Assembly (NCBI RefSeq): GCF_021568775.1
Contig: NZ_JAKGSG010000027.1
Span: forward strand, 1-41,323
Source: Antribacter soli
GTDB taxonomy: Bacteria; Actinomycetota; Actinomycetes; Actinomycetales; Cellulomonadaceae
Direction of reading: 5' to 3'
Length of the DNA: 41,323 nucleotides
Below, piece after piece: positions 39,895-41,323 of the stretch; within the stretch, counting starts at the first letter, position 1; each line of letters opens with the position of its first letter. The notes below the pieces were generated by a model that searched no databases, had not been told where the DNA came from, and saw nothing but the letters and a program-made list of their open reading frames with translations. A program made the position numbers and the translations under genes.

Positions 39895-41243
39895 GCACCG
39901 ACGACCAGTTCGCCGCCGGCCTCCGCCGCATCGCGGACGGCCTCGAAGCCCCCACGCCGGTCGACCCCGACGCGCTCGCGGCCGTCGCCGTGCGCCGCAC
40001 CCGCAGGCGCCGCGTCGTGGTTCCCACGGTCTCCGCGCTGGCCGTGATCGCCCTGGCCACGACAGTGGCCTTCGCCCTGCCCGACGCCGGTCGCACAGCT
40101 CTCCCGGGAGGCGGTTCCTCGCCGTCGGCCACCACCGCAACGTCCCCCGCGCCGGAGGCGAGCGCGCCGCCCGAGCCGACCCCGACCCCGTCGCGCCCCG
40201 TCGACCCGTTCACGTACGAGGCCTCGAACGTGCCCGACGGCTGGAAGTCGGTGGGCGCGACCGGGCTTGCGCTCGCCGTGCCGGAGGGCTGGGGTGGCGG
40301 GCTCGAGTACAGCTGGATGAACGCGGCGTGGTGGGATACTGCCCTGTTCGAGGCACTGATGGACGCGGCACGGCAGGCGAACGCCGAGTTCCGCGCGGAG
40401 CACGGCCGGGACCCGGAGGTCGACGAGTCCGCCGGGGTGCTCGGCACCGAGCTCATCGAGGTGCGCGCCTACATCGGTACATACAGCACCGCGGACCCGC
40501 TCGAGGGCACCGTTCTCGAGGAGAGAGACCTCATGGTCCCGGGGGCGGACAGCGCGCACCTCGTCGTGACGGACCCGCACGAGTCGAGGCAGCCGGGGAC
40601 CACGTTCGTCATCTCCGTGCACCAGGAGGGTGGTCTCTGGTACACCATCGACGGGCAGCTGCCCGCGGGGGCAGAGGGCCTCGACATGGCCCGGACCATC
40701 GCCGGGTCGCTGAGGTTCGTGGCGAGCGCCGAGGAGATCCACGCGACGCTCCCCTCGGAGGACCACCTGCCGGTGCTCGAGCTGCCGCGAGGCATCCCGG
40801 CCGGATGGATCCAGCACGACAAGAACGGACTGGGGTACGCGCTCCCGGCAGCCTGGGCTGTCAACACCCAGGTGTTCGCGGCGGACGACCCGGCAGTGGC
40901 CGACTGGAGGGGGCCCGACCCAGTCACACCCACCCTTGCCGGCAGCCTGACGATCACCTGGTCGCGCAACGAGAGGATCCCGACGGAGGAGCCCGACCCG
41001 GCGACCCGGCGCCTGACGATCGACGGCGCGAGCCTGGCCACCACACTGTGGAGCGAGAGGGACTGGGGCGTGGACCCCTGGGGCGGCGAGAGCACCTGGC
41101 CCGCCGGGACCATGGTCCTGGAAGGGAACGCGATCGTGGAGCGGGCCGACGGCGACGGCTACTACTGGGTCGCGTGGACCCTGCCGGCGGGCTCGGAACC
41201 CTTCGTGGAGCAGTTCCTCGGAACCCTCGAGGTCCGTGGCTGA
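39891..41243 (+). CDS. Single-pass membrane protein, probable cognate anti-sigma factor
   Basis: 450 aa. Short cytoplasmic N-terminus (MSTDDQFAAGLRRIADGLEA), basic RRTRRRR stop, one transmembrane helix (~42-63), a Ser/Pro/Thr-rich linker, and a large extracellular part of about 350 residues with no recognised domain. A sigma-ECF gene overlapping a membrane protein gene by ATGA is the classic sigma/anti-sigma layout. The N-terminus is too short for a standard zinc-containing anti-sigma domain, so the role is inferred from position. Confidence 0.75.
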   Translation: MSTDDQFAAGLRRIADGLEAPTPVDPDALAAVAVRRTRRRRVVVPTVSALAVIALATTVAFALPDAGRTALPGGGSSPSATTATSPAPEASAPPEPTPTPSRPVDPFTYEASNVPDGWKSVGATGLALAVPEGWGGGLEYSWMNAAWWDTALFEALMDAARQANAEFRAEHGRDPEVDESAGVLGTELIEVRAYIGTYSTADPLEGTVLEERDLMVPGADSAHLVVTDPHESRQPGTTFVISVHQEGGLWYTIDGQLPAGAEGLDMARTIAGSLRFVASAEEIHATLPSEDHLPVLELPRGIPAGWIQHDKNGLGYALPAAWAVNTQVFAADDPAVADWRGPDPVTPTLAGSLTITWSRNERIPTEEPDPATRRLTIDGASLATTLWSERDWGVDPWGGESTWPAGTMVLEGNAIVERADGDGYYWVAWTLPAGSEPFVEQFLGTLEVRG

Positions 41244-41323
41244 CGCCGGCACTGCCTCGTGGGGGGGGTGGGCCCTCCCCCCCCCAGGGCGCCCGGGGCG
41301 GCGCGGGCGCCCCCACGCCGGTG
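41244..41323. other. Low-complexity G/C tail at the window end
   Basis: The last 80 bases include an eight-G and a ten-C run and no coding signal. Like the first 95 bases, they look like a contig-end artefact, so the window is probably one assembled contig. Confidence 0.6.

Overview
This is a GC-rich actinobacterial segment, most likely from a member of Micrococcales (the gene content and protein sequences resemble the Promicromonosporaceae/Cellulomonadaceae; genus not determined). Evidence for this is the backbone order tal-zwf-opcA-pgl / rbpA-secG-tpiA-pgk-gap-whiA-yvcK-rapZ-uvrC, the actinobacteria-specific proteins OpcA, RbpA and WhiA, TANNNT-type -10 boxes and frequent GTG starts. Both ends of the window run into G/C homopolymer tracts that look like contig ends rather than biology.

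Layout. (1) 149-4831, forward: oxidative pentose phosphate operon tal, zwf, opcA, pgl. (2) 4921-14715, reverse: rbpA, secG, the lower-glycolysis genes tpiA, pgk and gap, then whiA, yvcK, rapZ and uvrC. (3) 14750-23500: an inositol-catabolism block (iolC, a Cgl0158-type aldolase-like gene, iolA, iolB, iolD), a convergent GntR regulator and a divergent transaldolase-like gene. It lies between uvrC and uvrA. A palindrome of consensus WTGTCnnnACAT occurs at the iolC, gntR and transaldolase-like promoters and suggests one small regulon. iolE, iolG and a transporter are absent. (4) 23529-33550: osmC-like, GNAT and uvrA genes, two metallo-beta-lactamase-fold hydrolases, sthA, a YCII protein, terC and an MDR reductase. 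terC carries a convincing yybP-ykoY (Mn2+) riboswitch. (5) 33627-41243: uvrB, pcp, coaE, a Ser/Thr protein kinase, a small membrane protein, and an ECF sigma factor overlapping a membrane protein that is probably its anti-sigma factor.

The most unusual structure is a family of about 80-90 bp repeats placed exactly at the stop codons of four backbone genes (opcA, tpiA, pgk, yvcK). They share an internal core, but at tpiA, pgk and yvcK the inverted arms are gene-specific and contain the gene's own TGA stop. The units are often tandemly duplicated with the stop region. At opcA/pgl the units turn the GTGA stop/start overlap into a chain of three translationally coupled micro-ORFs, each with its own GGAGG Shine-Dalgarno, leading to pgl.

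A second regulatory theme is that uvrA, uvrB and uvrC each have a (TT)GTCAGTN-N8-TANNNT promoter 6-7 nt from the start codon. This is the RecA-NDp/PafBC type of DNA-damage promoter, so all three excision-repair subunits in the window look co-regulated despite lying in three places. whiA has GACAC sites upstream, consistent with autoregulation.
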